This document shows positions 1 to 9,843 of a stretch of 61,726 bases of DNA, one piece after another; the first letter of the stretch is position 1; each line of letters begins with the position of its first letter. The notes beneath the pieces are model-generated. The model ran no database searches and was not told the DNA's origin. It worked only from the letters and a program-made list of their open reading frames with translations. A program made the translations under genes and the position numbers. Source of the DNA: Sinomicrobium sp. (lineage in GTDB: Bacteria; Bacteroidota; Bacteroidia; Flavobacteriales; Flavobacteriaceae); assembly GCA_029266035.1 (NCBI GenBank), contig JAJUFH010000018.1, forward strand, positions 1 to 61,726, given 5' to 3'.

Positions 1-1
1 C

Positions 2-1897
2 GGAAATGGAACATATACCCACACCGCGGTAGATGGTAAAGAGGTTATTATCGATGCCAATACAACTACTGTTACCGAGGAAGATGGGGTTTATATCTTT
101 AAGGATGCTGCAGATAACACTATTACTTCCATAGATACTAATGCTGCTGCCAGTGGATATGACAACACTACCAGTGGATTAACAGCTACTGATGTACAAG
201 CTGCAATTGACGAAGTGATTCAGAACATTAATAACAGCAACGCCAACATCGACTTGGTAGACAACGGTGACGGTTCAGTAACCTTGGTTAAGCCTGATGG
301 GACCACAGTAAGTGTTGATAAATCTGATATTACCGATAATGAAAATGGTACTTATACCTTTACCAACAACGACGGTAGTGATGTTACCTTTGATGTTAAT
401 TCAGTTAAAGTAGAGTTTGATGCTGCGAGCAACAGCTATAACTTCTTGGATTCAGCGGGTAACACGATCACAAGCATCGATTTGAATGCTAGCAATATTG
501 CTTACAATAATGAAGACTCAGATTTAAGTGCTACAACTACCCAAGGTGCTATTGATGAGTTGGCACAAACCATCGAAGCTAATAAAGGTAATTTGGCAGT
601 ATCTGACGGAATAGAGTTTACCGGAGGTACTAACGGAGCAGCTAAACTTTTGGCCGATGCCGGAATTGGTATAGCTGATGGAGGAGTAACTACGGATAAA
701 CTTGCCGATGATGCTGTAACCAACGAGAAACTTGCTGCTAATGCCGTAGATACAGGCAATATTATAGATGGAGCTGTTACTACCACAAAGCTTGGTGATA
801 ATGCCGTTACTAACGAGAAACTCGCCGACAACGCGGTTCAAACAGAGAACATCGTAGATGGGGCTGTTGCTCCTGAGAAGTTGAGTGCCGATCCTACGGA
901 TGCTGGAAAAGTAGGAGTAGTACAGGAAGATGGGACAGTAGTTTACAGTGATGTTCCTGCAGGGAATGTAAGTTATAATAATCAGGACGGAGGCTTAAAC
1001 GGTGCCAACAATGTACAAGATGCTCTCGATCAATTGAGAGATAGTGTTGCAGTAGCACGAGCTGAAGAGCCTTGGTATAGCAATGATACAGATCAAGCTG
1101 CAACCAAGTTGGACGAGAATATCTATCACAACGGTTGGATTGGAATCAATAACAAACCCGATAGAGCATTTGTAATTCAAGGTGAAGGATCTTCTGATGA
1201 AGACGACGATATCATGATAAGGAGTTATGTGGGAGCCAATGGACCTGCCTCTTACGATCCTTCTATCAATCTTCGAAAAGCGAGAGGAACAGCAGCCGCA
1301 CCAGAAAATTTGCAGAATGGCGATGTAGTAGGTAGAGTAACTTTTACAGCTCAGTTTGGTGGTAATTCTAATGTGTATCACCAAAGTGGTATGGTAGCAC
1401 TTTATACAGGTGATGGTAGCGATAACAAGTCGGAGTTAGAATTCCGTACGTCAGATCAACGTCAGGCAGCCATTAATGCTGAAGGAGAGTTAATATTGCC
1501 AAAATATCCTAACACCCGTGTGGATGATGAGCCTGTTCAGAATGTTCTTTATACAGATGCTTCCGGTACAGTGCGCTCTGCAAGAGCAGCCATGCCTAAG
1601 TTCTTCTATATGCCAAGTGTGGTGTTCGACCTTTCAGGAGGAGCGACTACGGACCTGACTCGTGATTTACACGCTGAATATGTTGAGCAGTTCGGTTCGC
1701 CTGTAGTGCGCAGTGCAGGGGCATCTGGGGCGATACCTACTTTAGGTGCAACAGAATTGGAGTATTATATCACCTATTACGATACGGAGATATTTGAAAA
1801 TGTATCTATCGACGCCCATGGGGTATTGACCTATGATGTCAAAGACGGTACAGTTACTCCGGCCTCCTTTATGAACATAGTGTTTGTGGTAAAGTAG
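2..1897 (+). CDS. Repetitive adhesin-like surface protein, C-terminal part (5' end outside window)
   Basis: The reading frame is open from base 2, so the gene starts upstream and only about 631 residues are seen. Two related units of roughly 110 residues each end in a helix-like segment of the form TDVQAAIDE or TTQGAIDEL. They are followed at about 679-894 by short repeats of the type DxAVTxxKLAD, like those in phage tail fibres and trimeric adhesins. The last 100 residues form a globular, repeat-free end. I see no type A or type B T9SS sorting signal at the C-terminus. A terminator follows directly. The position in front of a secretion cassette suggests a surface or stalk protein, but the exact function is not known. 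Confidence 0.75.
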   Translation, partial: GNGTYTHTAVDGKEVIIDANTTTVTEEDGVYIFKDAADNTITSIDTNAAASGYDNTTSGLTATDVQAAIDEVIQNINNSNANIDLVDNGDGSVTLVKPDGTTVSVDKSDITDNENGTYTFTNNDGSDVTFDVNSVKVEFDAASNSYNFLDSAGNTITSIDLNASNIAYNNEDSDLSATTTQGAIDELAQTIEANKGNLAVSDGIEFTGGTNGAAKLLADAGIGIADGGVTTDKLADDAVTNEKLAANAVDTGNIIDGAVTTTKLGDNAVTNEKLADNAVQTENIVDGAVAPEKLSADPTDAGKVGVVQEDGTVVYSDVPAGNVSYNNQDGGLNGANNVQDALDQLRDSVAVARAEEPWYSNDTDQAATKLDENIYHNGWIGINNKPDRAFVIQGEGSSDEDDDIMIRSYVGANGPASYDPSINLRKARGTAAAPENLQNGDVVGRVTFTAQFGGNSNVYHQSGMVALYTGDGSDNKSELEFRTSDQRQAAINAEGELILPKYPNTRVDDEPVQNVLYTDASGTVRSARAAMPKFFYMPSVVFDLSGGATTDLTRDLHAEYVEQFGSPVVRSAGASGAIPTLGATELEYYITYYDTEIFENVSIDAHGVLTYDVKDGTVTPASFMNIVFVVK

Positions 1898-1907
1898 TAT
1901 AAAGCAA

Positions 1908-1940
1908 AAACCTGCGAGGGTTAATAAGCCTCGCGGGTTT
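1908..1940 (+). terminator. Intrinsic terminator after the adhesin-like gene
   Basis: A 12-bp inverted repeat with one G-T pair (AAACCTGCGAGG and CCTCGCGGGTTT) surrounds a nine-base loop. It begins 11 bases after the stop codon. The A-run before and T-run in the 3' arm are typical of Bacteroidota terminators. It separates this gene from the following secretion cassette. Confidence 0.8.
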
Positions 1941-1969
1941 AAAATACCCTTAAAATGATTTCATACTAC

Positions 1970-3364
1970 ATGAAAAAAACAATAAAAATATTCGCACCAC
2001 TTCTCCTGTTTTTTGCAGGGCTGGTACAGGTACAGGCACAGTTGCCAATTTATGATGCCAGTCTTGAACCGATAAATTTCAAGAAAAGTGATGCGAGTCG
2101 AAAAGCTGGTTCTAGTGATACCAGTGCTGGTGCTGTTTTTTTATATGAAAACGTGATAACCATTGAAGTATCGCCGGGCGTATTTCAGCAAATAGATGCT
2201 ATTGTTAGAACGATAGAAGTAGAAGGTATGCCTTTTCAAAATTATGATAGGGATGATGCATCGGGTTTGAGTAATGGTCCCAGTGATCCGGGTAATGATA
2301 GTGAAAATTGGTTTATTTCAGAATTTGGTCGAGTTAATTCTGGCGGAGGGCATGCCTTGTTTGAATTTCAGTTTATCACAGGGGGATCATTTGATGATAA
2401 TACCCTTATGGGCGACCTGGTAATCCTGCAAAACATTTATGTGAATTCCTATGATATTGATGGAGCAGGATCGGGAGGTTCCAATCAGTTTTCAGAATTT
2501 GGCGGTTTTGGAAAAAGGGAGTGGTCCACGAATCCCAATAATACCTATCTAGAAGAAATCTATAACGAGGAAACAGGTTTGACACGTTTTCGATCTACTG
2601 TCACCACGAATAATGGTTTTAACCCGGGGACGGCGAACGGCGATCGTTATCGCGTTCGGGTAACCTATGACGAAATGAGTACCTTTCGGATCAGTGTAGG
2701 AGCCGATGGGGGGGCGGCCGCTTATTTTGGGTTGGATTTTTCGGCTGGAGTACAATGGGCTAACGATCCTAATGTAGCATCAGCTCCTGTTTTAGACCTA
2801 AACAACAACGACAATAATTTTTGTGTAGGCCCCTGTCCCACTTTTAATGAAGGAGCCTATACCGGCAGTCCTATCAACTTTACCACCGGTACGAACAGTA
2901 ATATCGACAGGGATGACAATTCATCCGACCCGATCAGCAACCTGACCATCCGTTTTAATACGGTGGATATTGCCGATGGAAGTGACGAACATATTTTGGT
3001 AGATGGAGCTTCTTCTGGAGGTATTATTCCGTTAGATTTTTCAGATGGAGCCAATATACCTAATATTACTTTGGGGGGAGTTACTTATGAAGTAGAAGCG
3101 ATTGTTGAAAATGGAGAGAAACAGTTAGTGTTTACCAATAGTTCTGGAGGAGGTACCTTTTCAAAAACCGATGCGGAGTCTTTGATTGATGCTTTACAGT
3201 ACGAAAACACTACGCCAACTTCAACGGAAGGGATGCGTACTTTTAGGGTAAGTTTTCTTCAAGGTGTTTTTCAATCGAATACGGCCAATTTTTATGCCAA
3301 TATCCTGCCTGCCGGTATGATTGTTACCAACCCCATGTTACCTTCAAAAGCTAAAACCAATTAA
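1970..3364 (+). CDS. Secreted protein of unknown function
   Basis: A 464-residue protein. I chose the ATG at 1970 over the in-frame ATG at 1955 because it gives a clean signal peptide: MKK, a hydrophobic core and an end at VQAQ. The mature protein is rich in Gly, Asn, Ser and Asp. Its C-terminal third resembles repeats of large bacterial adhesins: a pattern of strand, DAESLIDALQYEN, then GMRTFRVSF. There is no membrane anchor and no recognisable T9SS sorting domain. It sits two bases before the type B sorting-domain gene, so the two are probably co-transcribed and may be presented together at the surface. I do not recognise a specific family. Confidence 0.7.
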   Translation: MKKTIKIFAPLLLFFAGLVQVQAQLPIYDASLEPINFKKSDASRKAGSSDTSAGAVFLYENVITIEVSPGVFQQIDAIVRTIEVEGMPFQNYDRDDASGLSNGPSDPGNDSENWFISEFGRVNSGGGHALFEFQFITGGSFDDNTLMGDLVILQNIYVNSYDIDGAGSGGSNQFSEFGGFGKREWSTNPNNTYLEEIYNEETGLTRFRSTVTTNNGFNPGTANGDRYRVRVTYDEMSTFRISVGADGGAAAYFGLDFSAGVQWANDPNVASAPVLDLNNNDNNFCVGPCPTFNEGAYTGSPINFTTGTNSNIDRDDNSSDPISNLTIRFNTVDIADGSDEHILVDGASSGGIIPLDFSDGANIPNITLGGVTYEVEAIVENGEKQLVFTNSSGGGTFSKTDAESLIDALQYENTTPTSTEGMRTFRVSFLQGVFQSNTANFYANILPAGMIVTNPMLPSKAKTN

Positions 3365-3366
3365 GG

Positions 3367-4596
3367 ATGAATATATTAAGAGATATATCAGTAGTTGTAT
3401 TTATGGGAGGTTTTGCCTCTTTAGGTATGGCTCAAACAGTGAACACTGGTATACTGAGCATCTCCCCGGATACGGAGGTGTCTACTTTGGGTCATTTTAA
3501 CAACCGCGGTAGTGGTGATATGCTCAATGACGGCACCTTTTATATCTACGGGAACTGGAACAACGACGGCCTGGTGAGTTTTAGTCCGGGTCAGCAAAGC
3601 GGCAACACGCTTTTTAAAGGGATGTACGGCAAACAACAACTCAGCGGAAGTATGCCTTCCGACTTTTACAATGTGTTGTTTGACAACCCTGCCAGTCAGC
3701 CTGCCTTTGAGCTTTCGGGAGATATCAGTATCTCAGGTCTGGCCGATTTTACCGACGGTATTGTAGACGGTGACGACTTTGGTGGTATGGTGATCTTTCA
3801 ACAAGGAGCTACCCATAGCGGAGTGGCCGACCACAGCTTTGTAGACGGTCAGGTGCGCAAGGTAGGGGATGAGCCTTTTGTATATCCCATAGGTGACGAA
3901 AAGATGTACCGTATGGCGGCTATGAGTCAACCCAATAATCCTGAAGATCACTTTACCTCACAGTATATCCTCAAGAACTCTGATTTGCAGTATCCTCACT
4001 TTGAGAAAGAAGTGATTATCGACCAGATCGACGATGCGGAGTACTGGGAGATTGAACGCACCGGCGGAGAATCGGTAGTAGTACTCACCCTTTCTTGGGA
4101 CGAGCGTACCACACCTGCCAGCCTACTCTCTGATGAGACCGGTAAAGCGCTGCACATTGTGCGCTGGGATGAGATCAGCGGACAATGGGTAGACGAAGGA
4201 GGCGTAGCCAATGTAGAGGAGAAGACTATCACTTCTGCAGTGTCAGGCTACGGGATCTTTACGCTAGGTAAGGTGTTGGTAGACGATACCCCAAAACACG
4301 ATCTTATCGTGTATAACGGAATCTCACCCAACGGGGACAACCGCAACGACTTTTTCTTTGTAAAAGGCTTGGAGCGCTACCCTGACAATACGGTAGAGAT
4401 CTACAATCGCTGGGGTGTTAAGGTGTACGAAGGTCGGGGATACGACAATAGCGCCATTCGCTTTAACGGATATTCCAACGGACGTGCAACGATCAACAGC
4501 GGACAGAAGTTACCTACGGGCACGTACTTCTACATCATCAAGTACAAGGAGAACAATGTGACGAGAGACCTTTCAGGTTATCTCTATATGAACTAA
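3367..4596 (+). CDS. Secreted protein with C-terminal type B T9SS sorting domain (CHU_C/gliding-associated)
   Basis: A 409-residue protein with an N-terminal hydrophobic signal ending near GMAQ. The middle is beta-rich, with glycine and asparagine turns. The last 90 residues (about 315-409) are a clear type B sorting domain. They contain the hallmark NGISPNGDNRNDFF, then VEIYNRWGVKVYE, and end with PTGTYFYIIKY and SGYLYMN. Such proteins are carried across the outer membrane by the type IX secretion system, and in the type B class this typically works with a PorP/SprF-like partner. That partner is encoded directly downstream, which supports a dedicated substrate-partner arrangement. The function of the passenger region is not known. 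Confidence 0.9.
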   Translation: MNILRDISVVVFMGGFASLGMAQTVNTGILSISPDTEVSTLGHFNNRGSGDMLNDGTFYIYGNWNNDGLVSFSPGQQSGNTLFKGMYGKQQLSGSMPSDFYNVLFDNPASQPAFELSGDISISGLADFTDGIVDGDDFGGMVIFQQGATHSGVADHSFVDGQVRKVGDEPFVYPIGDEKMYRMAAMSQPNNPEDHFTSQYILKNSDLQYPHFEKEVIIDQIDDAEYWEIERTGGESVVVLTLSWDERTTPASLLSDETGKALHIVRWDEISGQWVDEGGVANVEEKTITSAVSGYGIFTLGKVLVDDTPKHDLIVYNGISPNGDNRNDFFFVKGLERYPDNTVEIYNRWGVKVYEGRGYDNSAIRFNGYSNGRATINSGQKLPTGTYFYIIKYKENNVTRDLSGYLYMN

Positions 4597-4640
4597 AATG
4601 AAGGGTGTTATTCTCAGATAAACACATGAAACAAGTTGGT

Positions 4641-5552
4641 ATGAAAAAAATAGTATTAGTCTGTTTGGGGTTATTGTCGGCATTGTGGTCTTATGGCCAG
4701 CAGGAGCCTCAATTCACTCAATATATGTACAACACCATCAGCGTGAACCCGGGATATGCGGGCACACGAGGAACGATGAGTATCTTCGGTTTGCACCGTC
4801 GTCAGTGGGTGGGGCTTGACGGGGCGCCTACGACCTCTCAGTTTTCTATTCACGCCCCGATCAGCTATCAGGGTCACGGACTCGGACTTTCGGTGATTCA
4901 CGACGAGATCGGGCCTTCTACGGACACCTATATCAATGCCTCATTTTCCTATAAACTGAGGTTGGGTTACGACACCTGGTTGAACCTTGCAGTGATGGCC
5001 GGAGGTAGTTCTTTAGTGGTCGACTACAACAAGTTGGATTTATACGATAAAGACGATCCCAACCTGAGCGGACGTTTGAGTCGGTTTTCACCCAATTTCG
5101 GAGCGGGAGCCTATCTGCACTCAGAGAAGTGGTATATCGGTTTTTCGATACCGTCGTTTTTAGAGACTCATTTTTACGACGATTATAAAAACTCGGTAGC
5201 TAAAGAACAAATGCACTTTTATTTAATGGGAGGGTATGTATTTGATTTAAGTCACAGTGTGAAGTTTAAACCTGCTACAGTGATTAAGGCAGTATCAGGA
5301 GCCCCATTGTCTGTGGATGTGACGGCAAACTTTCTGATCAATGAGCGCCTGACCTTAGGAGCGGCCTATCGTTGGGATGCTGCGGTGAGTTTCCTAGCAG
5401 GCTTTGAGGTGGCACCGGGTATGCAGATCGGTTATGCCTACGACCGCGACACGACACCACTAGGCAATTACAACAACGGTTCGCATGAAGTCTTTGTGCG
5501 CTTTGATATTATGAACCTGAAAAACCGTATCGTTAACCCTCGATTCTTTTAG
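4641..5552 (+). CDS. PorP/SprF family type IX secretion outer-membrane protein
   Basis: I chose the start at 4641 because MKKIVLVCLGLLSALWSYGQ is a standard signal peptide; ATGs at 4605 and 4626 would add non-signal residues. The mature protein opens with QEPQFTQYMYNTISVNPGYAG, the family hallmark. A 14-strand-like beta-barrel pattern follows, ending in an aromatic terminal residue (RFF). PorP/SprF proteins sit in the outer membrane and are needed for secretion or surface attachment of type B sorting-domain proteins. The gene lies between such a substrate and a PorE-like OmpA protein, the usual order in Flavobacteriia. The spacings of 44 and 16 bases suggest an operon. Confidence 0.9.
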   Translation: MKKIVLVCLGLLSALWSYGQQEPQFTQYMYNTISVNPGYAGTRGTMSIFGLHRRQWVGLDGAPTTSQFSIHAPISYQGHGLGLSVIHDEIGPSTDTYINASFSYKLRLGYDTWLNLAVMAGGSSLVVDYNKLDLYDKDDPNLSGRLSRFSPNFGAGAYLHSEKWYIGFSIPSFLETHFYDDYKNSVAKEQMHFYLMGGYVFDLSHSVKFKPATVIKAVSGAPLSVDVTANFLINERLTLGAAYRWDAAVSFLAGFEVAPGMQIGYAYDRDTTPLGNYNNGSHEVFVRFDIMNLKNRIVNPRFF

Positions 5553-5568
5553 ACAAAACAGCAGTGTT

Positions 5569-7497
5569 ATGACAAGATATTTACTCATAGTATTATTAGC
5601 CGTTTTTGCTTTACCTGTTCATGGACAAGAAGGGCGTAAGCGCAGGGCAGATAAGGCTTATGACAAGTACGCCTATATCAGTTCAGAGGAGTTGTATAAA
5701 TCACTAGTAGAGCAAGGCTTTGAGTCGGCTGAATTGTACGGCAAGCTGGCCGATACCTATTATTTTAACAGTCGGTATAAAGAGGCTCAACAGTATTACG
5801 AAAAAATGTTTTCGTACAATACGGAGGTAGCTCCGGAATATTATTACCGTTATGGGCAGTGCCTCAGAGTAGCCGGAGATACAGAAAAGGCGACCGAATA
5901 CTTAGAGCATTTCTACACTCAGTTAGGAACAGATAAGGATGCGATTTCTACTTGGACTGGGGAGGTGACTACGCTGCCCGATGGTGTAGTGGAATACCGC
6001 TTGCAAGATGCCGGTATCAATTCGGATTACGCCGATTTTAGTACTGCGTATTACAGAGCCGATCAGGTATTGATTTCTTCGGCGCGAGATACAGGTACGT
6101 TGATTAATCGCCGCCATAAATGGAATGCAATGCCATTTTTGAAATTTTATACGGCCGATATCAATGAGGATGGAACACTGTCTAACCCCAAGCAGCTGAA
6201 AGGGAAGGTGAATTCTAAATATCATCAAACTACAGCGGCGGTTACTCGCGATGGGAAAATCATGTATTTTACGAGAAACAACTACCGTTCAGGTAAGTTT
6301 GGTAAAGACGATGAGGGAACGAATCACCTGAAGATATACCGAACAGTTTTCGACGGTGAGAAATGGGGTGAAGTAGAAGATTTATCTATCAACGACAAGA
6401 CCTATTCTACCGCTCACCCGGCTTTGAGCCCGGAGGAAGATTATCTGTATTTTGTATCCGATAGAGATGGCAGTCTAGGGGATACCGATATTTTTAAGGT
6501 CAAGATAGCAGAAGACGGCAGTTTTGGAGATGTAGAAAACCTAGGGTTACCCGTCAACACTGCGGGTAAAGAGTCTTTTCCCTTTATAGATGAAAACGGG
6601 CAATTGTACTTCGCCTCCAATGGGCATCCTGGTTTTGGTGGACTGGATGTGTTTGCCTTGCAAGAGGGACCTTTTGGAGAGGCTAGAGTATTAAACCTAG
6701 GTGAACCTGTAAATACCAAATGGGACGATTTTGGGTTTGTGATGCGTGGGGATGGCAAAGGATTTCTGTCGTCCAACCGTAATGAGGAGAGTGGATTTGA
6801 TAATATTTACAGTGTAGTTGGAGCCCCATTGGATTTGGAAGCAAGTCTTTGCGGCCGAGTGATAGACAGCATCAGTAGAGCACCACTTGTGGGTGCCCAA
6901 GTAGGAATCAGAAACGCCGAAAACCAGGTGCTAGCCACCGTAACCAGCGATGCAGACGGTCGTTTTTGTGTACCTGTATGGCCTTTTGAAGGCTATGCGT
7001 TGAGAACCGAAAAAACAGACTATCAGACCAAGGAGCAATGGATAGCTCCTTTGAAAAATAAAGAGAAAAGGGAATTGTTGGTGGAGTTGGTCAACTCAAA
7101 GATGCCTTTTGCCCCGGGCGACGATCTTACGGAGAGATTGGGCTTGAAACCGATTTACTTTGATTTTGATGGTTCAGGTATTAGAAAGGTGTCGGAGATT
7201 GAACTTGGCAAGGTTATTGCAGTATTGCAGAAGTACCCCGATCTGAAAGTAGATGTGCGTTCGCATACTGACAGCCGTGGTAGCCATGCATACAACGAGG
7301 CCTTGTCTGAACGTCGTGCCAAAGCTACCATAGACTATATCGTCAACAAAGGCGGAATAGATCCTGAACGCGTGAGCGGTAGAGGATATGGAGAAACCCA
7401 GCTGATTAACGAATGTGCCGATGGAGTAGATTGTAGCAGAGAAGCACATCAACTAAACAGAAGGAGCGAGTTTATCGTGACCTATCCTGTGAATTAA
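5569..7497 (+). CDS. PorE-like OmpA family protein: TPR, beta-propeller, carboxypeptidase-regulatory and OmpA domains
   Basis: A 642-residue periplasmic protein with signal peptide (cleavage near VHGQ). TPR-like helices cover about residues 20-125. A PD40/WD40-like propeller covers about 130-425, with repeated patterns such as HPALSPEEDYLYFVSDRDG and SFPFIDENGQLYFASNG. A carboxypeptidase-regulatory-like beta sandwich follows at about 430-500. The C-terminal OmpA peptidoglycan-binding domain (about 525-642) carries SHTDSRGSHAYNEALSERRA and NRRSEF. This is the domain order of PorE, which links T9SS components to peptidoglycan. Placed after PorP/SprF, it probably anchors a dedicated T9SS sub-complex. 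It could equally be an accessory paralogue rather than the core PorE. Confidence 0.88.
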   Translation: MTRYLLIVLLAVFALPVHGQEGRKRRADKAYDKYAYISSEELYKSLVEQGFESAELYGKLADTYYFNSRYKEAQQYYEKMFSYNTEVAPEYYYRYGQCLRVAGDTEKATEYLEHFYTQLGTDKDAISTWTGEVTTLPDGVVEYRLQDAGINSDYADFSTAYYRADQVLISSARDTGTLINRRHKWNAMPFLKFYTADINEDGTLSNPKQLKGKVNSKYHQTTAAVTRDGKIMYFTRNNYRSGKFGKDDEGTNHLKIYRTVFDGEKWGEVEDLSINDKTYSTAHPALSPEEDYLYFVSDRDGSLGDTDIFKVKIAEDGSFGDVENLGLPVNTAGKESFPFIDENGQLYFASNGHPGFGGLDVFALQEGPFGEARVLNLGEPVNTKWDDFGFVMRGDGKGFLSSNRNEESGFDNIYSVVGAPLDLEASLCGRVIDSISRAPLVGAQVGIRNAENQVLATVTSDADGRFCVPVWPFEGYALRTEKTDYQTKEQWIAPLKNKEKRELLVELVNSKMPFAPGDDLTERLGLKPIYFDFDGSGIRKVSEIELGKVIAVLQKYPDLKVDVRSHTDSRGSHAYNEALSERRAKATIDYIVNKGGIDPERVSGRGYGETQLINECADGVDCSREAHQLNRRSEFIVTYPVN

Positions 7498-7760
7498 TTG
7501 TTGGTTTATATTTTCTTGTATCGGGCTGTAAAGATTTTGCAGTCTGATACTCAGAATGTTTAAACTCAGCGGAATACTCCAGATATCTTTGGTGAAAGCT
7601 GTGTTTTGACGATTGGAATTATGAGCATTGTATCCGTTTGTCGGTTTACACTGTTCAACCCGTTCGAATATACTAAGAGCCCCATATTTTTCGTTGTATA
7701 CTTGATGAATCTTTATTTGCAGATTGGCCACTGCTGATATTTTAGAACGAAGTGAATAAA

Positions 7761-8465
7761 ATGAAGGCAAACAAAACAAACAACCTAAGTGTAGATACTC
7801 CCCCCCCTAACTACACAACTAGCGAAGAAGGCCCCGATGTAGAGAGGATCCTTGAAAATCTCAAGCGCGAATTGGGGATAAAGACCAATAAGGAATTATC
7901 TATTCTGCTCGAAGTGAGGGCTAATACTATTTCTACTTGGAAAAAGCGAAATAGTTTGGACTATGCTCGTTTGATAGAACTCAGTAGCAAGTACAATATC
8001 GACTTGAATCAGCTATTTTTGAATCGGAATTTAGAAAGTGACGATTTACAAGAGGTTATTACTGTTCCTAAAGAGTTGCAATATCAATATGTAACCAAGT
8101 GGAACAATGAGCTATTTTTGAAAGATCTTCCTCGTTACCGATTTCCTTTTCATTTCAGACCGGGTTCACGTGCTTTTCAAGCAGTAGATATGGTGTATCC
8201 GGCCGATTTCAAAGGAATAGCTTATGCGGTTGGAACTCCTGTGGAAAGTATAGATGAGATTGTTTTTGGAAAACTCCATGTCTTGGTTAGTAGTGAAAGG
8301 GGAATATTTGTTGGGAGAGTAGAAAAAAACATGCAGTACGCCCGTACTGTCAATGTTATTACAAATGAAAACAAGGTGATGCTAAGCGAAATAAGTATGC
8401 CTGAAAGAGAAATTATAGAGATCTGGAAAGTGAGCAATATCATCTTGCAGGACTTTCTAGACTAG
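7761..8465 (+). CDS. CI-repressor-like helix-turn-helix transcriptional regulator
   Basis: A 234-residue protein from the ATG at 7761; an in-frame GTG lies nine bases upstream. Residues about 25-85 form a helix-turn-helix of the phage CI repressor type (TNKELSILLEVRANTISTWKKRN). The C-terminal half is beta-rich and resembles an S24/LexA-like dimerisation domain, but I do not see a convincing Ser-Lys cleavage dyad. It is a single gene with no phage neighbours, ending four bases before the convergent TrmH stop. Targets are unknown. It could control the upstream surface cassette or act elsewhere. Confidence 0.7.
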   Translation: MKANKTNNLSVDTPPPNYTTSEEGPDVERILENLKRELGIKTNKELSILLEVRANTISTWKKRNSLDYARLIELSSKYNIDLNQLFLNRNLESDDLQEVITVPKELQYQYVTKWNNELFLKDLPRYRFPFHFRPGSRAFQAVDMVYPADFKGIAYAVGTPVESIDEIVFGKLHVLVSSERGIFVGRVEKNMQYARTVNVITNENKVMLSEISMPEREIIEIWKVSNIILQDFLD

Positions 8466-8468
8466 GGA

Positions 8469-9281
8469 TTACATCTCTTTGAATCCGCGTTGCCTTTTAG
8501 CTTCAAAGATTAAAATGGCAGCACTTACCGAAACATTCATAGAATCGATCTCCCCCTCCATAGGAATGATGATATTTTGGTCGGTACACTGTAACCACGC
8601 ATTGCTGAGTCCGGTGGCTTCGGCACCTACTACAATGGCAGAAGCTCCGGTAAAATCAACAGTGTGATAAGGTACTGAGGCCGTAAGTGCCGCTCCGTAC
8701 AGACTGATTTTGCGGCTTTTTAAATAGGATATTACCTCTTCGGTGCTTCCTGTTGCTATATTTCGGGTGAACACACATCCTACACTAGAACGTATGATAT
8801 TCGGATTGTAGAGATCTGTTTTAGGATTGGCAATAATTACTGCATCGGCATTGGCTGCATCGGCTGTACGCAACAAGGCGCCTATATTACCCGGTTTTTC
8901 CGGTGCTTCGGCTACGAGTATAAGTGGATTAGTAGGCGGTAACTCCAAACGGTTTAGCGTATGAGATTTGCTTTTCGCAATGGCTATGACTCCCTCGGTA
9001 GTGTCGCGATAGGCTAGCTTGTGATATACATTTGCAGAAATAATGATACAGTCGGGAAAGGGAATGCTGTGTTCATGCCACATCGCCATTACAGCGTCAA
9101 TATCGCAGATGGCTTCGTGCATCAGTACCGTAGTGATTTCGTATTGTCCTTTGAGCGCCAACAACAGTTCTCGCTGTCCTTCCAGAACAAATAGCCCTGT
9201 AGACTTTCTTGTCCTCGACTTTTCCTGAAGCTGTACCAGCTGCTTTATCAGAGGATTTTGTACACTACTTATGTTTTTCAC
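8469..9281 (-). CDS. TrmH/SpoU family RNA 2'-O-methyltransferase
   Basis: A 270-residue SPOUT methyltransferase. I start at the GTG codon (9279-9281) because MKNISSVQNPLIKQLVQLQ is the usual N-terminus; a TTG at 9308 would add nine residues. An N-terminal substrate-binding domain (about 1-95) carries FVLEGQRELLLAL. The catalytic SpoU domain follows, with PGNIGALLRTADAANAD, the N-R-SVGCVF segment, and the C-terminal knot motifs VVGAEATGLSNAW and IPMEGEIDSMNVSVSAAI. The family methylates ribose in rRNA or tRNA using S-adenosylmethionine. The exact target nucleotide cannot be told from sequence alone. Confidence 0.9.
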   Translation of the reverse strand: MKNISSVQNPLIKQLVQLQEKSRTRKSTGLFVLEGQRELLLALKGQYEITTVLMHEAICDIDAVMAMWHEHSIPFPDCIIISANVYHKLAYRDTTEGVIAIAKSKSHTLNRLELPPTNPLILVAEAPEKPGNIGALLRTADAANADAVIIANPKTDLYNPNIIRSSVGCVFTRNIATGSTEEVISYLKSRKISLYGAALTASVPYHTVDFTGASAIVVGAEATGLSNAWLQCTDQNIIIPMEGEIDSMNVSVSAAILIFEAKRQRGFKEM

Positions 9282-9526
9282 TTTGCCCGATTTTGTGCAA
9301 AAATACAAATCTTCCCGAAGTGATATCGATTTGTTGAAAGTATGGTGTTAGGAGACTAGCCGATTTTTGTACTGAGTGAAGCCACTGTCATTCAGAACGG
9401 AGTGAAGAATCTTCCCCCAAGCCCAAAGAATCTTCAACAGAAGAACACTTCTTCTCCACACATTCCTTCTCTTCATTTTGTCTTGATACAATAAAAAAAC
9501 TACCAACTACGAACTAATCAACTAAT

Positions 9527-9601
9527 AAAACTCCCCTCTTCAGACGAACTTCCCGCCGGCAGGCGGGGAGGGGTGGACAGCTTCGCTGGACGGGGAGTTT
9601 T
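9527..9601. repeat. REP-like palindromic element 1
   Basis: A perfect 10-bp outer stem (AAAACTCCCC at 9527-9536, GGGGAGTTTT at 9592-9601) encloses inner hairpins. One inner hairpin is CCCGCC-GGCA-GGCGGG near 9551-9566 and another is CAGC-TTC-GCTG near 9578-9588. The GC content is far above the flanks. The shape resembles dispersed intergenic REP or MITE-like elements of Flavobacteriia. Confidence 0.6.
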
Positions 9602-9669
9602 GACAAGCCCGAAACATAGCTGTTTTACCCTAAACGTTTGGGATATGTACAATCGTTTGGGATTTCAGA

Positions 9670-9734
9670 ACCCTCCCCCTGCGCTGTGCTTGGGTACCTC
9701 CCTTTGTTTAAAGGGAGGAGTTGTGAGAGGGGAT
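9670..9734. repeat. REP-like palindromic element 2
   Basis: A perfect hairpin CCTCCCTTT-GTTT-AAAGGGAGG (9697-9718) lies inside a wider imperfect palindrome running from the CCCTCCCC block at about 9671 to AGAGGGGA at about 9733. It is a second intergenic repeat of the same flavour as the element at 9527-9601 but with a different sequence. Confidence 0.55.
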
Positions 9735-9843
9735 GCAATTTATTTCGGGAATACTGCTTATTTCTTAAAAGGCTTCGAACTTGGGAAATATCGGAGGTGT
9801 TGTTTGTCCGAAACAGAAAACTAATAAACTCCAAACCCCAAAC

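Larger units (their letters stand above)
9309..9843. other. Gene-free stretch with REP-like repeats
   Basis: No convincing coding sequence in 535 bases. It contains a TCATTCAGAACGGAGTGAAG stretch of the kind often repeated between flavobacterial genes (about 9389-9415), and two structured GC-rich elements described separately. Short open frames here are poorly coded translations of the repeats. Confidence 0.7.
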
